Shown here in pieces: positions 5,741 to 6,976 of a stretch of DNA of 6,976 bases. How positions within the stretch are numbered: position 1 is the stretch's first letter; each line of letters starts with the position of its first letter. The notes beneath the pieces were generated by a model. It was not told where the DNA came from. It saw only the letters and a list, made by a program, of their open reading frames with translations, and ran no database searches. The translations under genes were made by a program, and so were the position numbers. Source of the stretch: Gemmataceae bacterium (lineage in GTDB: Bacteria > Planctomycetota > Planctomycetia > Gemmatales > Gemmataceae); the NCBI GenBank assembly GCA_947490035.1, contig CANLGS010000212.1:1-6976 (forward strand). The letters run 5' to 3'.

Positions 5741-6813
5741 CAGAGGATTGCTTTCAGTTCCGCGAGCAGTTTGTCGATCTCCGCGTCGGTGCCGACCGTG
5801 ATTCGCAGTCCGGCATACGCACCATCTGGCGCGCCGACCGGGCCGGTCGCGTAGCTCATGTAGCGGACCAGAATCTTCCGCCGCTTCAACTCCTCGTAGA
5901 TCGGCTTCACGTCGCGGTCCGCACGCCGGCACCACACGAAGTTCGCGTGGCTCGGCGTCACGTCGAAGCCCAGCGCCGCGAGTGCTGTTGCCATGCGGTC
6001 GCGGGTGGCGATGATCTTCGCGCGCACGTCGCGGAAGTAATCCTGATCCTCAATCGCGGCGGTCGCGGCGGCGAGGCTCAACACGTCGCAGTTGTAGGAG
6101 TCCTTCACCTTCACGAGTTCGCGAACCACTTCCGGTTGCGCGATTGCGAACCCGAAGCGGATGCCCGCGAGCGAGTACGACTTGCTCAGCGTGCGCGTGA
6201 TAATGAGGTTGGGCCACTCCGACACCAGCGACAGATGGCCGGGAGTGTCCGCAAAATCCGCGTAGGCTTCGTCAACGACGAGCGGGTGCGGAGTCACAGC
6301 ACTGCTCAGTCGCAAGGTTGTGACGGGATCAATCACCGTCCCGGTAGGCGAATTCGGATTCGGGAGAAACGAGAGGTGCGCGCTGCGCGGCCAAGCCTCC
6401 ACGTCGGGCTGCCAATCTGCTTCATACGGCACCGCCTCGAAGCGGGCGCCCTGAATCTCCGCGAGGCTCTTGTAGAGGATGTAACTCGGTGTCGGCGACA
6501 CGATCAGCCCACCTTCGGGCACGAACGCGCGCGTCAGGATGGTGAGGATGTCGTCGGAGCCATTCCCAATGAGGATGCTATCAGGGGACACGCCAAGCAC
6601 GCCGCTTGCGGCTTCGCGAAACCGATCTCCCAGCGGCTGCGGGTACTTGCGGAGGCTGTTCGAGGTGAGCGCGGCGCGGATCGCGTCGAAGACCCGCGGG
6701 CTGGGCGGGTACGGGTTCTCGTTCGTGTTGAGCTTGACGATGTCCGGGTCGTTGAGTTGCTCGCCCGGAACGTAGCCGGCCATCGCCCGAATATTTGGAC
6801 GGATGCTTTTCAC
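5740..6813 (-). CDS. hisC: Histidinol-phosphate aminotransferase
   Basis: 357 residues, GTG start at 6813, TGA at 5742-5740. This PLP-dependent class I/II aminotransferase swaps the amino group between glutamate and imidazole acetol-phosphate to form L-histidinol-phosphate in the cytoplasm. Seen: N-terminal IRPNIRAMAGYVPGEQ (4-19), KLNTNENPYPPSP (27-39), RKYP (55-58), the cofactor-phosphate loop GNGSDD (83-88), PNPNSPTG (151-158) with its conserved Asn/Pro, VDEAYADF (180-187) whose Asp binds the pyridine nitrogen, and the Schiff-base lysine K211 in TLSKSYSLAGIRFGF (208-222). R337 in LRITVGT fits the substrate carboxylate/phosphate-binding Arg near the C-terminus. Length is usual for the family. 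The GTG is preferred over the ATG at residue 11 because the IRP-x-I-R segment before it is family-conserved. It begins 3 nt after the hisD stop; AAGAAG (6825-6820) is only a weak ribosome site. Confidence 0.96.
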   Translation of the reverse strand: MKSIRPNIRAMAGYVPGEQLNDPDIVKLNTNENPYPPSPRVFDAIRAALTSNSLRKYPQPLGDRFREAASGVLGVSPDSILIGNGSDDILTILTRAFVPEGGLIVSPTPSYILYKSLAEIQGARFEAVPYEADWQPDVEAWPRSAHLSFLPNPNSPTGTVIDPVTTLRLSSAVTPHPLVVDEAYADFADTPGHLSLVSEWPNLIITRTLSKSYSLAGIRFGFAIAQPEVVRELVKVKDSYNCDVLSLAAATAAIEDQDYFRDVRAKIIATRDRMATALAALGFDVTPSHANFVWCRRADRDVKPIYEELKRRKILVRYMSYATGPVGAPDGAYAGLRITVGTDAEIDKLLAELKAIL

Positions 6814-6816
6814 GGT

Positions 6817-6976
6817 TCACTTCTTGGCAACAGGCGCGACGGCTGGAACCTTGTCCGGCTTCGGCTTGGGGCGCGCCGCCGGGCCGTTGTCGTTGGCGCG
6901 TAGTTCGACGCTCGCCGCGTGCCCGGTCAGACCTTCGCGGTTCGCCATGAAGACCACGTCGCTGGCGATTTCCTTC
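6817..6976 (-). CDS. hisD: Histidinol dehydrogenase, C-terminal end only (rest beyond the window)
   Basis: The last 52 codons and the TGA (6819-6817) are visible; the start lies outside the window. HisD oxidises L-histidinol to L-histidine in two NAD-dependent, zinc-assisted steps, the end of the pathway. The end segment DVVFMANREGLTGHAASVELR carries the family's E-G-L-x-x-H: Glu and His of this motif (E14 and H19 of the visible part) are, by family knowledge, catalytic/zinc-site residues at the HisD C-terminus. After this the protein continues for about 26 residues rich in Pro, Lys and Ala (PKPKPDKVPAVAPVAKK), longer than in typical HisD, which stops soon after this helix. Position directly before hisC supports the call. 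With only 52 residues visible, the assignment rests on this motif plus operon context. Confidence 0.87.
   Translation of the reverse strand, partial: KEIASDVVFMANREGLTGHAASVELRANDNGPAARPKPKPDKVPAVAPVAKK

Noticed and set aside
5741..5935. N-terminal extension of hisB
   Set aside because: The frame is open, but it lies inside hisC and adds 65 residues with no HisB homology. The ATG at 5740 overlaps the hisC stop, as expected for coupled genes.
5725..6903. 392-residue plus-strand open frame
   Set aside because: It is antisense to hisC and the end of hisD, both clear by motif; the antisense product is Arg/Val/His-rich with no family signature.
1..6976. CRISPR array, insertion sequence, tRNA/rRNA or known defence gene cluster
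   Set aside because: No evenly spaced direct repeats, transposase motifs, terminal inverted repeats, tRNA-like cloverleaf or nuclease signature was seen on either strand.

Overview
The window is GC-rich, and every gene I can support lies on the minus strand, so transcription runs from position 6976 towards 1. Long open frames on the plus strand are antisense shadows typical of high-GC coding DNA. A short N-terminal zinc ribbon joined to a proline/alanine-rich linker and one membrane helix, next to an Hsp70-like/GrpE-like pair, suggests a planctomycete, probably Gemmata-like. This is inference from gene style; there is no rRNA or other phylogenetic marker here.

Region 1 (6976-5153) is the end of a histidine biosynthesis operon in the order hisD (C-terminal end only) -> hisC -> hisB. 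The hisD-hisC gap is 3 nt and hisC and hisB share one base (TGATG). These genes supply three steps of the pathway: HisB makes imidazole acetol-phosphate, HisC transaminates it to histidinol-phosphate, and HisD oxidises histidinol to histidine.

Region 2 (5152-4995) is a 158-nt gap after hisB. It holds inverted repeats that could form mutually exclusive hairpins, plus weak promoter-like hexamers.

Region 3 (4994-2545) is the most unusual part. It is a tightly coupled pair: a 335-residue protein with a GrpE-like C-terminal segment behind a long coiled coil and an unrecognised N-terminal domain, then a 477-residue Hsp70/actin-fold ATPase with no C-terminal peptide-binding domain. The 8-nt gap, with the second gene's ribosome site overlapping the first gene's stop codon, implies co-translation. 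I infer a dedicated ATPase plus nucleotide-exchange or adaptor partner, distinct from housekeeping DnaK-GrpE.

Region 4 (2544-718) holds a possible GC-rich terminator and a weak promoter candidate. It then holds a 549-residue membrane protein with an N-terminal zinc ribbon, a long disordered linker with repeated Asn-Pro-Phe motifs, one transmembrane helix and a C-terminal beta-rich domain predicted to lie outside the cytoplasm.

Region 5 (717-1) is the N-terminal 239 residues of a class II CCA-adding tRNA nucleotidyltransferase / poly(A) polymerase family enzyme, cut by the window edge. No tRNA, rRNA, CRISPR array, insertion sequence or attachment site was seen, and no gene-free stretch exceeds 160 nt.
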